This document shows positions 38,136-49,480 of a stretch of 64,000 nt of DNA, piece after piece. The DNA is from Pseudophaeomoniella oleicola (taxonomy: Eukaryota; Ascomycota; Eurotiomycetes; Phaeomoniellales; Phaeomoniellaceae), in the NCBI GenBank assembly GCA_003868215.1, contig QWDQ01000008.1, forward strand, positions 543,688 to 607,687, given 5' to 3'. The notes under the pieces were generated by a model. The model did no database searches. It worked only from the letters and a program-made list of their open reading frames with translations, and was not told where the DNA came from. Position numbers and translations under genes: made by a program. Each line of letters opens with the position of its first letter. Within the stretch, counting starts at the first letter, position 1.

Positions 38136-39317
38136 ATGACGATGGTCATTGACAACCATAACCGCCAGTTCGGCGGCATGGAATACGGCACCAACATGTA
38201 TCAACCACACATGCACTCAAGTACACCTCACTTCACCGATCCTTGGGCGGCTCACTCCAGTGCCAACGCGACGCAATCCTTGTACCACTCGCAGGTGCCC
38301 GCTTCGTCGCTGGCTGGCAAGCAGGAGGCCACGCGACCGACGAATATTACATTGCCATACACAAGTATCCCGACGTCCACAGCTTCTATGGCAACAGGTA
38401 GCAGCTATCCCACATCAGTGTATGGAGGAGCAGACTCACTAAGTCTCCACCAAGACCTGCCCAGGACGTCGTACGGGACCGAGCAGTCCTACACATCCAC
38501 TGCCCCCTCTACATACACCACCCCCTCTTACTCTTCGTCCCTGAATTATGCTCAGTCGCTCGCGAGTCAGCAGCAAGACCAGAGCCGCAGGATCTCAAGC
38601 GCGTAAGTTGTCTCAGCTCTCACCGAATGATCGAAGACTAACCGGCGGTAGTGATGCAAACCCAAGGGTCGCGCAAGCTGGCTTCAACGAGTTGGATTCG
38701 GCACGGGGCATGCTCGCCTTGAGCAGCCAAAATTTACAAGACTTGACTCCCCGCAATATCTACGAAGCAAGGACTCACAGAGCTTCTACCGATTCCTACG
38801 GCTTTCCCTCCAGTTCATCTGCCAGTTCATCATTTTCCATGGCTTCTGGTCGCAGTGAATATCCCTACTACAGCGCGTCTGTTGCTTCAAATGATTCTGC
38901 TACGGATTACAGCTCGGCAGCATCCGACGCTGGCTACGACTCGATTACCTCATCCCGCACTCTGCCACGACCTACGCAGCTCATGGGCGCAAACTTGCCT
39001 CCGGCACCCCAGTCGATGATGGGCCAATTCTCGTCCAAGGTCTCACCAAACACACAAAAGAAGCACAAGTGCAAGATTTGTGACAAGCGCTTTACTCGCC
39101 CTAGCTCGCTGCAGACCCATATGTACAGTCACACCGGAGAGAAGCGTATGTTCTGTCATAATCCCTTTCGAAGAGAATAACTAACGAATGGATAGCATTT
39201 GCTTGTGACGTTGAAGGCTGTGGTCGTCATTTCTCTGTTGTTTCCAATCTGCGTCGACACAAGAAGGTCCACAAGGGAGATGCTGAGCCCAGCAGCCACT
39301 CTGATGATGAGGAGTAG
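38136..39317 (+). CDS. flbC: C2H2 zinc-finger conidiation regulator FlbC
   Basis: Transcription factor that, in Aspergillus, activates brlA and conidiation. Three exons (introns 38603-38651 and 39146-39195) give 360 aa, the family length. The first about 285 residues are Ser/Thr/Tyr/Pro-rich with no fold visible. Two C2H2 fingers lie near the end: C295-H315 (CKICDKRFTRPSSLQTHMYSH) minus its neighbours, and C324-H346, beginning CDVEGCGRHFSVVSNLRRH. They are joined by the linker TGEKPFA, which the second intron splits. The tail is acidic (HSDDEE). The finger pair is the basis for the name. Two in-frame ATGs (38136, 38142) lie two codons apart. An unusually long non-coding region precedes the gene. 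Confidence 0.88.
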
Positions 39318-40132
39318 ACGCTTCGCCTATGACCGGTCACCTCGTTTTATGTCACGTTTTAAGCTATACCAGCTCAACTTTTAATCGTTTTTTTTTTTGG
39401 TCGGCACGTACGTCGATCATCGCATTCTCGGAGAGGCATTCGAGCACCCCGTCCTGCCGTGCATATATGGCTATCGATATCAGGTCTACTGGGAGAGACA
39501 TTGTACATTATTGTCATTACGGAAAGTTTTTCAGGGTCTATATCGGCAGGGGTTGAAGCGAGGAAAACCTCGAGGCCAGGACCTGGCCACCCCTCGTGTC
39601 TGTTGACATGTGTCAAGGGTGGTCAACCTTTCCACATTTTTCATTTTTCCTTTTACTTGGGACGGCACTTCGAAGATACCCCATTTCACGATCATGAGAT
39701 AGATTGCTCGTGGTCATGGTTTCTGGTTCAAGGGTATCACCATCAGTGGGATTTTAGGAAGAGGAAAAAGACTGAACTGCCTTCCACGGCGAACCCTGTT
39801 ATGATACCCCCCCAAGTCAGTCGATCGTTACATTAGTTATCCGGTGTATGATTAAGCTAGTCGCAACCTCGTTGACGCGCAGTTATTGCTCTTCTTCCCT
39901 GTCTACTGGACAGTGGAGGTCGGAGCAGGAATACTTTTCGCTTCCACAGCTTTTTGAACAAGGAGCTCGAGGAAGATGACAGGTGTATATATTAGGTAGA
40001 GATCAATGATCATATATCTGAAATTTAGACCTGACCCTCTTGCATGCAAACCACTCAATTCCGAACGCACGAACTCTTGACAATCATCGACTGCCTTGTA
40101 AACAACGGTCAGATCACTCTCTGGCTGGCCTC

Positions 40133-40173
<41 letters not shown>

Positions 40174-43135
40174 CGTCTTCGTCCTCTACCGACTAAACAG
40201 ATCAGTTCGGTCCGGGTTAAATTTAATAAAAAAAACACCAGGCGGCCGGCGGGGTGGAGGGGGTTCTACTAAGTACGTCAGCGGCGTTCATTGTTAACCA
40301 CAACCTTCTTGGCGAGGGTAACGTTAGCGAGGTAAATAAGGTACCATAAGGGAAGTGGTCCTCTTCACATTTCGGGTGATGATGGATGGGGCCACGCACC
40401 ATACTTGGCTCTCTACATAGCTACAGTAGCATGATGGATACACCTCTTCATTCTCCATTTGCTTTTTAAACCGGGACATTAACTGACAGGTGGACTGACC
40501 AGATATCTCACAGCCTATCTAATTAGCGCTAGAGTGAGTGAGCTGATGAGCTGAATCAACAAAGAAAGAAAGCATGGGAAGAAGAGCGATTAAGTTAAGG
40601 ATACCTTAACTATCATGGCCACATACATACCTAAACAGTTATCACTAAACAACAAGGGTTTGCGATAAGATTAGGTAGAGATACCTTAACCAGCAAAAAG
40701 AGTGAATTTTAGGTAAAAACAGGAATCGATCGACAAAAGGATTTCGCAAAAAAAGAAAGAAAGGAATTAGAGGCTCCGCTGCGGCCGTCACATCTCCCGT
40801 GGGTAGCTTTTTAACTATTATGTGCCCTTGGACTTTCTCAGCAAGTAAGCGTGTTTCAGGTTCAAATTAGTGGCCATGGCATGCTAACTTAACCTTTAGT
40901 TATCAGCAATGACAATGAAAGAGGGAAACAATTAAAATAAGGGTACCCATCAGGTAGGGTAACTTAGGAGCAAGAGGTAGCTAAGTTACTCCTCGGTAAT
41001 AATAACTGACCTACTCAATTACAGTGCAGTGGGAATCTGTTGTTCACTACCTACGTTACAGGCGCCTGCTGGGCATAAATTACTACCTGCTATGCTACAC
41101 ATTACATGCCTAATGGACATCGTTGTTCACATACCAACGAGTCAATCACCTACGGGAGTGGTAAATCTGCAACACATGATCGACGAATCCACCTGGAGGT
41201 TTAGTTCTGCTTCAGCTGTCAGAATTGATTGATTACCTATCGTACAGTAAGCAGAGAAAAGAGGGAGATTTCATGTTGATGAGGGGCCGCGACCCGTCTT
41301 CGTTTATGAGGTCCACTCCTCAAATCGGAAAGGCTTACGATGAGATGAAGCTCTGAAGTTGATCAAGACGGAGGGTTATCCACCACCAGCGATGGACTAT
41401 TATGGTATTGTATCTAATGGACATCCCATGATCAATTGCCCGAGGAGGAGAAGAAAACACGAGACATGCTAACATCTATTGACGCCAACTTCTTCGAGAA
41501 GTCACGAAATTGCGACGGAAGGAAGCTCGAGCCAATAATGGCAACGTATCAACGCCTCGTAAGTTATATTCTGATACATGCCATGCTCTGGGAGACGAAG
41601 AGGGCAGTGCAAAGAGATCCATCACCCGGCAAGGGAAAGCGAAGGGGATACATAGGCAGGGCAAGTAACAGTCTGAAGAGCAAAAGGGGCCATTTGGCTC
41701 ATCTCTCCCCTTGCTGCTGGATCTACTGACTCGAAGGACCAAGAGAGCAAGTTATTACCATTGTCATTATTTCACCCACAGCCGGTATCTCCATTGCACA
41801 CAACATCGTGTCAGCCAAGAAATATATGAGTTTGAGATGCTTCGTGGTAACATAGCAGAATGACTGGCGACCGGATTACCGAACCTAGTCTGTCCTATGT
41901 TATCCCCATTGCGTGTATATTATTACTACAAACTCGATGTCGTACGGTCAATGACGCAGCTCGGCTGGTCTACAAGATGGCCATCTCTCAACACCGAGTT
42001 CATGCGCTATTCTTTGACTTCAAGGGTACATACTCCGAGCATGAGATTGGTCGCTTTGTGAGATGAACCAACTTAATATACAGTTGGATAACAACATCAG
42101 CATCACCAATCGGCATGCGATATTCGGTATTCGGCAGCAACCCACCCTTTTCCGAAAGTTTCAAAGCAATATGGGAGATGAGCGACAGAGAGGGTGTGGT
42201 CCATGCCACATATCCTTCTCTAGATGTCATTCAGGGTTCGTCTCGAACGGTTTTCCAGGGTCTCTAGGCTTGTCAACCTTCATTTCATGCAGGGTCCTCG
42301 GATGTTTCTCGTTTTATATTGCATTCCGAGTAAACGAGTCCAATCAATCGTTGTTTCGCTGAACACCCTCTTAAATAGCACTTCCTAGCTTTCACATTGG
42401 GGAGGGTCGTCGTTATGGACGTTGAGGATACACCAAGGTTGTCAGAGGCATGTCTGATGACGTCGCCTCACCCCTCTGTCTTCGCCGGCGCTTACCTGTA
42501 TCGACAACGTCGCATGGTAGGCTGAGGAGACACAGCAAGCATCGTCATTGTCATAATAACCACCATGAATTATCAACGGGGGTTTGGACCCTGATCAGGG
42601 TCACCTGCATGAGATGTGGTGCCGTGAGAGTATACAATGATGTCAACACAACCATGTAGTTCATGACATGGGGATTAAAACGATGCAGACGTTCCAAATC
42701 ATCAGGTCACTCTGCTGACTTGCGCGCATAGATACCCGGTGAGGTAGGCAAGAAAGTTGATTGGGCCAAATTCTAACAACCTCGATACGTGCATACATCG
42801 TCATCACTCTGTACGTGCAGCACCGTCTTTGAATAAACCACTGGATCGATTGAGTTATCATCATTGGGCTCCAATCGCTCCTGGCACACCGTTGAATTCT
42901 GACAAGCTCGACATCGGCAAGCGGTTATACCATTGGATTGATCCAATCCCCGAAACTGTACTGGGCTCTCGGAGAGCGATTTTGGCGCTGCGTCGTTTCT
43001 GTGCTGGCGAGTTTCCTGCAATCATGAAAGCGCCAAATAGGGGAAGTTACCTATGTCCGAATACATGGGAGTGTGGACGGGAAATCGTTGTTGCTACGAT
43101 GCGTACAGATATGTGAGCCATTAGCGTGGTGCATA
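39318..43135. other. Gene-poor region between flbC and the transposon
   Basis: 3.8 kb with only short, non-conserved frames. Visible features are the GT microsatellite (40137-40169) and several TTAAGGTA/ACCTTAA-type short inverted motifs around 40590-40700. No gene or further transposon end was recognised. Confidence 0.5.
40137..40169 (+). repeat. GT dinucleotide microsatellite
   Basis: About 16 uninterrupted GT units, flanked by GTGC units on both sides, roughly 0.8 kb downstream of flbC. Confidence 0.95.
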
Positions 43136-43170
43136 CGGAGGTGTGCACCAAAAGTAGTTTCCGCGCTAAA
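43136..43170 (+). repeat. Left terminal inverted repeat of the transposon
   Basis: 35 bp beginning CGGAGGTGTGCACC and ending CCGCGCTAAA. It matches the reverse complement of 45179-45213 at 32 of 35 positions. Similarity continues more weakly for about 12 bp inward. Confidence 0.9.
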
Positions 43171-45178
43171 TTTTAGACTTTACGTATTAACATAAGTCGT
43201 ATCTAGTCCCTATAATAATTTATATAATAATTAAATATTTTATAATTTCTTTATAAATTCGTTATTCTCGTTAATTTAGTTTTTTTATATAATCTTAATA
43301 TCCTTAGATCTAAAGAGTTTAATATTAATATTATAATAATTATAAACGGATAATACGCTTTTTCTTTTTAAATTTTTATATAAGTGTTTAAAATCTTTAT
43401 TTTTTTTATATTTATTATCTCTTTCTAAATGAATAATTTTTTAAATATAATATAAAATAGTTTTAATTCAGGTCTAAATCTTATTTTAAAATAATTTTTT
43501 TTTAAAATATAAATTTATATTTTTTTTATTAAAACTTATTCTTTAAACGTATTATAAATAATTATAATATATTTTAATTAAAATTAGATCTTTTTAATAA
43601 CGTTAAAATCTAAAAAATTATTAAATTAAAATATACGCGAGAGATTATATAAATTATAAATTTTTTTCTAAATAAAATAATAATATACTAACGTATTATT
43701 TTTTTAAATTACGGTATTAAGACGTTCTCTTTAACAAATTTAAATAAATAATAAGAATTTTAATATTAAGATCTCTTAAATTTTAATATTAATTATAATT
43801 TATATAAAACGAAAGTCTTTTTAAAATATATTTTTTAATATTTATATTAATTAATATTATCGCGCGCTAAATGAATTAATTTTCTAATTTTTAACGTAAA
43901 CCGCTAATTAGAATCTTTATTAAATTAATTTTTAAAATCTAAATATACGAAATTTATTTTAAATTTTTATTTTAATTTCTTTTAAGATTTCAGTTTAATA
44001 TTTAATTTTTTTAATTTTTAATCGGTAACAGCGCGCATTTTAGAAATTTTAATTTTAAAAATATAATAAAATCCTTTTTAATTATAAAAAAAGTAATTTT
44101 AAAATATAAATTCTAAAAATCTCTTTTAACGAAAATAAATAATAATTAAAACGAAGACTTTCTACGTAATATATTAAAAATAAATAGCGTTACAGCGTTA
44201 ATTTAAAATAATATTTATTTTATTATTAAATATAATATTCTTTTAATCATTCAGAGTCTAATATTAATATATTTAATAAAAAATTAATTTAACGGTTTTT
44301 TAAATCTTTAAAAAATCTGATTTACGGATTAATTTAATCTTATTATAACTTTTATTATATAAGATTCTTAATACGAAAGAAGAATTAATATTAATTAAAT
44401 AAATAAAAACTTCGTTTAATTTTTCTTTATTTAAATAATTTTTTAACGTTTATATAATATATTATTTTATTTTAATATTTATCTCTTTAAACCGCCTTAA
44501 ACGAGTTTTATTTTAAATATAATAATTAAGAATCTTAAAATTAAATTTAAAATTAAATCTTTATATTAATATTTTTTTTTAAAGATTACGTACTGAACGC
44601 TTAAAAATACTAGTTTTAATAAATATATATTTCATTAAATAATTTTTTATTAATAATATAACGTATTACGTTCGCTGTTTTAAATTATAACGCGTTTTAT
44701 TATTAATTTTATTTTTAAGAAGAGATTAAACTATATTTATAAAATAAATATTATTTATAAAATTAAAAAAAAATTATATATTAAGAAAAAAATATTTTAA
44801 ATTAAAATTTATTAATTAATTTATAAATAATCTAAACGATTTTCATTTTTTTTATATTAATTTATGTTTTTTTTAAATCTTATTCCCTCCTAAAGTTAGA
44901 TTTTATGATAAATAAATAATATAATAATAAATAATATATAATAAGATTTTTAATAAAATTATATAAAATAAAAATCTATAAATCTAATTATTATTAATAA
45001 GAACGAGTTATAAACGCTAAATAATAATAATAATATTAATAATAATTAATATTAACGAAGTATTACGTTTATATTAATAAAAATAAATTATTAATTAGAT
45101 ATTACAGCGAGAAACGTTTATTTATATAAATTAATTAGAAAACCATTTCATAAATTTACTCCTTATCAAAGACTAATT

Positions 45179-45213
45179 TTTAGCGCGGAAACTACTTTTA
45201 GTATACACCTCCG
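45179..45213 (-). repeat. Right terminal inverted repeat of the transposon
   Basis: Read on the minus strand it begins CGGAGGTGTATACT and ends CCGCGCTAAA. The three differences from the left end (G to A, C to T, C to T) are all at CpA or TpG sites of the left copy, so this end looks like the RIP-mutated version. Confidence 0.9.
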
Positions 45214-46841
45214 TACAAATTACTCTATACGGGCTTCGTTTTCTCCGTGTACGATACACTTTAACGTGTTGTCTCATCGAGTCAAGTCGTTCTTGGTCTA
45301 CTGGAGACAGAGACAATGGTGTCTATATCGATGGCATGACCCTTTCTTTCCAGTCAATCAGCCAGACACTTGTCGGGAAGCAAAGCTGTCTCGACGTCGT
45401 CGTGTCCATGTGTCCACAGGAACCCATTACTGCTGCTCCATTTCTATTCAATAGTCGCGAGTGGTTAAGCCATCCGACCTCATTGCCGCACCAGCAGGTA
45501 TTGTCGTGACAGAATGTTAGACTGGAGCATTCGTGTATACACCAGTGTTGACCTGCCCATGCTCGACACCTCCGACCCATCCCTCTTTGCATCTCTCCCT
45601 GCCAGATCATGGAAGTTGCTGGATATCCCCTTTTACTTCATAGCTGTGAGGTGCATCTGGGATAAGGTAATCTGGTCCAAAGATCGAATTTGCTATTCTT
45701 CATATCTTGTTTTCCTCTATCTACTACAAACCATTCTCTCCAGACCTACCTAACCTCGCATTGAAAAATATAATGAATTCCTGCCAAAACCACTACTTCC
45801 CTGGTGGCGAAATAAGGTAACTATAACCTATATATATCTTTTTGATCTACATAAAACCAAATTCACACATTTCTATAATAAATAAATAATCATGTTACTG
45901 TAAACCATCCCACTCCTTTTTATTACCTATATTGGACTGAAAGAGAGGAAGGAGTGTTGTCATTGTTGTTGTTGTTGTTGCGGTAAAAAGTTGTCATTTC
46001 AATCTTTTCAGATCCTTAGTTTTCGGGCTTCAGCGCCGGAGCTTTTCCTTGGCTTGATATAAATAAGTGACAACGAAGGACGACGACGACGACGACGACA
46101 GAGAAAGAAAGAAGGAACGTAGATTTACTTCACCTGTTGAGGATATTTATCTTTTTATAACGGATTCATTTTCCTTGCTTTGCCCCTTGTTCAAGATATA
46201 TAATAATTCTTTTTTTCGGGTTCGCTCTCGGTGCGGTGGTGGCGGTGGCGGCGGGATAAAGGATCCGGCCCATTCCCCCCTTTCTTTCTTTCTTTCCTTG
46301 GCTTCTTTCGCGCGCTCTGTCTCTCTCTCTCTCTCTGCATTGGTCTGTTTCTGCGAGACGGACATTGTTTTGAGAGGGGAGTGGGAATTTGGAAGAGACT
46401 AAGACTGGTTGGTGCATGCAAAGTTTTGTTTTGTTGTGGCAGGAGATTGGGCTGGAATAGTCGGGCTGGTGTGTGAAAGGGGTGAATGGGTTGCTTTGTT
46501 CTTTTTATTGGGATGTAAGGTGTATGGGAAAGGTGAAGGAAGACGGCGACGACGGCAAACCTGTTGGTCGGTCGAAATCAAAAGGTTTTGCTGGTGAAGA
46601 AAAGAGACGAGAGCGCCGGTGAGGGTGCTTTTAAGAGTCGTCAATTCTTACAGTGTTTGCTCTGGAATGACTCACTCACGATTGCAATAATAACATCACC
46701 AAGAAGGCGAACACCTTTGGTTGGTCTATCGGTTTCCTACATCACAGAGTCAATCATTTGGGGAGATATCTGATCCTCGGTCTTCTCCTTACGCTTAGGC
46801 AATAATCGACGATCGAAAGAAGACAGAGCGAGAGCGACAAG
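45214..46841. other. Intergenic, transposon flank and promoter of the DNA glycosylase gene
   Basis: 1.6 kb. It contains a TTG triplet run (about 45963-45980), a GAC triplet run (46078-46099) and a CT run (46318-46337). Frames through the triplet runs are low-complexity and not credible proteins. The last few hundred bases probably form the leader of the glycosylase gene. Confidence 0.5.
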
Positions 46842-48233
46842 ATGGCGAGCTCATCTTCCAGGAAGCGGAAGATAAGTCAAGTCATCAGACCAGCAGGGGA
46901 TAAGGGGAGAGGGAGACAGCTCGAGATCGTCGATGATGCATTTCAATCAAACGACACAACATCAGCGAAGGGCCAAGACTTGGAAGAGCGGAGAGACCAG
47001 AAGTCAGCAAGAGAGACTGACGCGTCGGCAGAAGATGACGAGACAGAAGTGGTGGTAACAGCAACTCAAGATGAAGATGGAGCCTCGTTTCTTCCGCCTG
47101 TGAAGAAACTGGACGATAGACAGCAAGATGCAGAAGAAGAACCTGAAGAAAACGGATTTGAAGGAGAAGACGAAACGAAGAGTTTGAGTACAGCCGCCAT
47201 TGCTATTGGAGATTTCAAATCACGACTGCGAAATTTTGCATACAATTCCCCTAGTAGTCTCAACGGGTCAGAGCGGTGGTCGGGGGATCACAACAACAAC
47301 ACCGCGCCAGGTATCGCGAAGAGTACAAGATCTCGTATCGCTGCTACATCTGCAGATGCGAAGAAATCGACATCTACTTCAAGAAGTCCCTCCGCTGCCC
47401 CGAAGACTACCCCAGCCACCCCATCCCCTCGCAAACGCCAGAGAACCGCCTCCACAACAACCCCATCTCGCAACCAAACACGTCTCGCAAAACGTTCTCT
47501 CGACCCCTACAACCCCACCAACCTCCTCACCGACGCCATCCGCCCAGACCTCCACCTCCTCATGATCGGCCTCAACCCCGGCCTCATGACCGCCTCCACC
47601 GGCCACGCCTACGCCCACCCCTCGAACCTATTCTGGAAACTCCTCTTCTCCTCCGGCCTCACGTCCTACCGCCACCCGCCCTCCGACACGCACGCGCTCA
47701 TGGACCTGTACGGCATCGGCAACACCAACATCTGCGACCGCCCCACCCGCGACGGCGCCGGCCTGTCCAAACAAGAACTCGAAGCCGGCGTGCCCATCCT
47801 CGAACAGAAGATCCGCACCTTCCGTCCGGAAACGGTCTGCATCGTCGGCAAGGGCATCTGGGACGTCTACTACCGCGTCAAGAAGGGCAAGCCACAACCC
47901 AAATCCGAATTTCGGTACGGCTGGCAAGACGAAGAATTGTGGTTGGGGCGCAGGGACGTTGACGACGAATCATCCTCTTCTTCTTCTTCATACAAAGGCT
48001 CCCGAACTTTCCTCGCGACGACCACGAGCGGTCTGGCCGCAGGCATGAAACCAGCGGAAAAGGAAGCGGTCTGGAAGATTCTGGGGGATTGGATTCTGGC
48101 GGATCGAGAGCGGTGGAGGAGGAGTGGACATCAACAGCAGATCAAGATGGAGGAAGAGAACGACGGCGAGGACGGTCAGGTCAAGGGAGAGGGAGGGGGA
48201 GAGGGGGTTAAGATGGAAGATGTGTGTGATTAG
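46842..48233 (+). CDS. G/U(T) mismatch-specific uracil-DNA glycosylase (TDG/MUG family)
   Basis: Base-excision repair enzyme that removes uracil or thymine mispaired with guanine. Intronless, 463 aa. The N-terminal about 215 residues are charged and disordered, with Lys/Arg-rich patches that suit nuclear import and DNA binding. The catalytic domain (about 225-410) has the family motif GLNPG at 243-247 in LMIGLNPGLMTASTGHAYAHPSNLFWKLL (split here for reference only as GLNPG, TGHAYAHPSN and FWKLL). DLYGIGNTNICDRPT, VCIVGKGIWDVYY and the late TTSGLAA loop follow. A Ser run precedes the last motif. The C-terminal about 35 residues are acidic and lysine-rich. Codon use shifts sharply to C-ending codons at about 47390-47900 and to G-rich sequence after about 48050. 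Similar to S. pombe Thp1. Confidence 0.9.
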   Translation: MASSSSRKRKISQVIRPAGDKGRGRQLEIVDDAFQSNDTTSAKGQDLEERRDQKSARETDASAEDDETEVVVTATQDEDGASFLPPVKKLDDRQQDAEEEPEENGFEGEDETKSLSTAAIAIGDFKSRLRNFAYNSPSSLNGSERWSGDHNNNTAPGIAKSTRSRIAATSADAKKSTSTSRSPSAAPKTTPATPSPRKRQRTASTTTPSRNQTRLAKRSLDPYNPTNLLTDAIRPDLHLLMIGLNPGLMTASTGHAYAHPSNLFWKLLFSSGLTSYRHPPSDTHALMDLYGIGNTNICDRPTRDGAGLSKQELEAGVPILEQKIRTFRPETVCIVGKGIWDVYYRVKKGKPQPKSEFRYGWQDEELWLGRRDVDDESSSSSSSYKGSRTFLATTTSGLAAGMKPAEKEAVWKILGDWILADRERWRRSGHQQQIKMEEENDGEDGQVKGEGGGEGVKMEDVCD

Positions 48234-49480
48234 GCTTGTATATTAGTATCTTTAAATCAGTATCAACAGCAGTATCAACAGCAGCAGTATCAGCAAGCAG
48301 TATCTACGTTCTACTTTGCATATTTACCTACCTTATGTATTAGCTAGGTAGGAGGAAAGATTACCTGAGACTCAAACCGTCGTGAGAAACCACCCCCCAA
48401 ATTTCATTTCTAATTTCTTTCCTCACAAGTTACCAAACCGACCAACCAATTCATTCCCTCCCTCTCTCTCCCTCTCTCCCTCTCTCCCTATATAATATAT
48501 ATATTCACTTATCTATCCTTTTACCTTTCAATTCAATTGAACATACTATGTAGGTAATTATAAATTCTATTATTATCAGGTAGCACAGAATAAGAATAAG
48601 GAAATATTCTTGCCCAACAAACAAACAAACAAAACATCCCATGAAAACCCCCCAAATCTCTTCGGTTGTTGAGGGGTGCCTTTCTGCCGGCGGCCCCTTC
48701 TAAAAAAATAAAAAAAAGAAGGAATCGCCATCTCGCGTGTATCTGGAACTGGAACTGGACTGGACTGAGGGACTGGGACATGGAATTTTAAAAACGCCTT
48801 TTGTAGTAATGTATGTATATATGTACTTATATTCATTGGATTTGAATTCGATTTGATTGGGGGTTTTTTTGCCCTTTTTTTTCTCCTGAAAAGAGGGGGT
48901 ATGAATGACGGTGTTGTGTAAATGTATGGATGGAACGAGGTTTGAAGATGAGTAGGTATCGTGATAGCGATATCTACCTTATATATATATGTAGATAGTC
49001 GAAGGTAGTAGGTTAAATAGGTAGGTGAAGGTAAGTACACAGAAGAGAATCTTAGGAGGTGATTAAAAAAAGAAGTAAAAATGTGTGTAGCCGTTCGCTG
49101 TTGTGATTGGGGTGAAATGACATATCGGGTCGTGAGTGATAATGATGATAATGGAGGTGTCCTAGATGATGTAGATGACGACGGTGAGGTGGTGGCGACG
49201 GCTATGGCGGCGATGGTGGTGGTGACAACAGATGGAGGTTGATGATATACCCCTAGAAATGCAATGTAGATCCCCATATGTACTTAATCCTATCCTACCC
49301 GTTGAGATAGCTGGATGTTGATAGGTAACAAAAAAATAAAGATAAACTAGAAATATAAAACATGATGCTGATGTATGTTGTTTGGATCCCGAATCAAGAA
49401 TCATTCCCGCACTTCCCGCGAGACATCCAGGGGAAGTCAATTTCACCCCCATCATTCATCATAGTGCTTCAAAACTTTTA
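48234..49480. other. Intergenic between convergent genes
   Basis: 1.25 kb. It has CT-rich runs (about 48455-48490), CAAA repeats (48617-48635) and short A/T runs. A 233-codon minus-strand frame (48576-49277) is low-complexity, rich in Thr/Ser/Tyr, and overlaps these repeats; I do not regard it as a gene. Confidence 0.5.

Larger units (their letters stand above)
43136..45213. mobile_element. RIP-degraded Tc1/mariner-superfamily (Fot1/pogo-like) DNA transposon
   Basis: A 2,078-bp block bounded by inverted terminal repeats and a TA on each side (43134-43135 and 45214-45215), the target duplication of the Tc1/mariner superfamily. The size fits autonomous Fot1/pogo elements, but the subfamily is inferred from size alone. 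The interior is extremely AT-rich. CA and TG dinucleotides are almost absent (for example none in 43201-43320), while CG remains. That is the signature of RIP, which converts CpA to TpA. No open transposase frame survives: every frame is full of stops. Base composition returns to normal abruptly at both ends. Confidence 0.85.

Noticed and set aside
45455-45520. tRNA-like A-box (GAGTGGTTAAG) near 45465
   Set aside because: No matching B-box (GGTTCGANTCC) or foldable acceptor and anticodon stems follow within tRNA length.
46067-46402. 111-codon frame with Asp and Arg runs
   Set aside because: Produced by the GAC triplet and CT repeats in the leader of the glycosylase gene.
48576-49277. 233-codon minus-strand frame
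   Set aside because: Low-complexity Thr/Ser/Tyr/Pro composition over simple repeats in a 3' flank; no motif and no conserved-looking segment.
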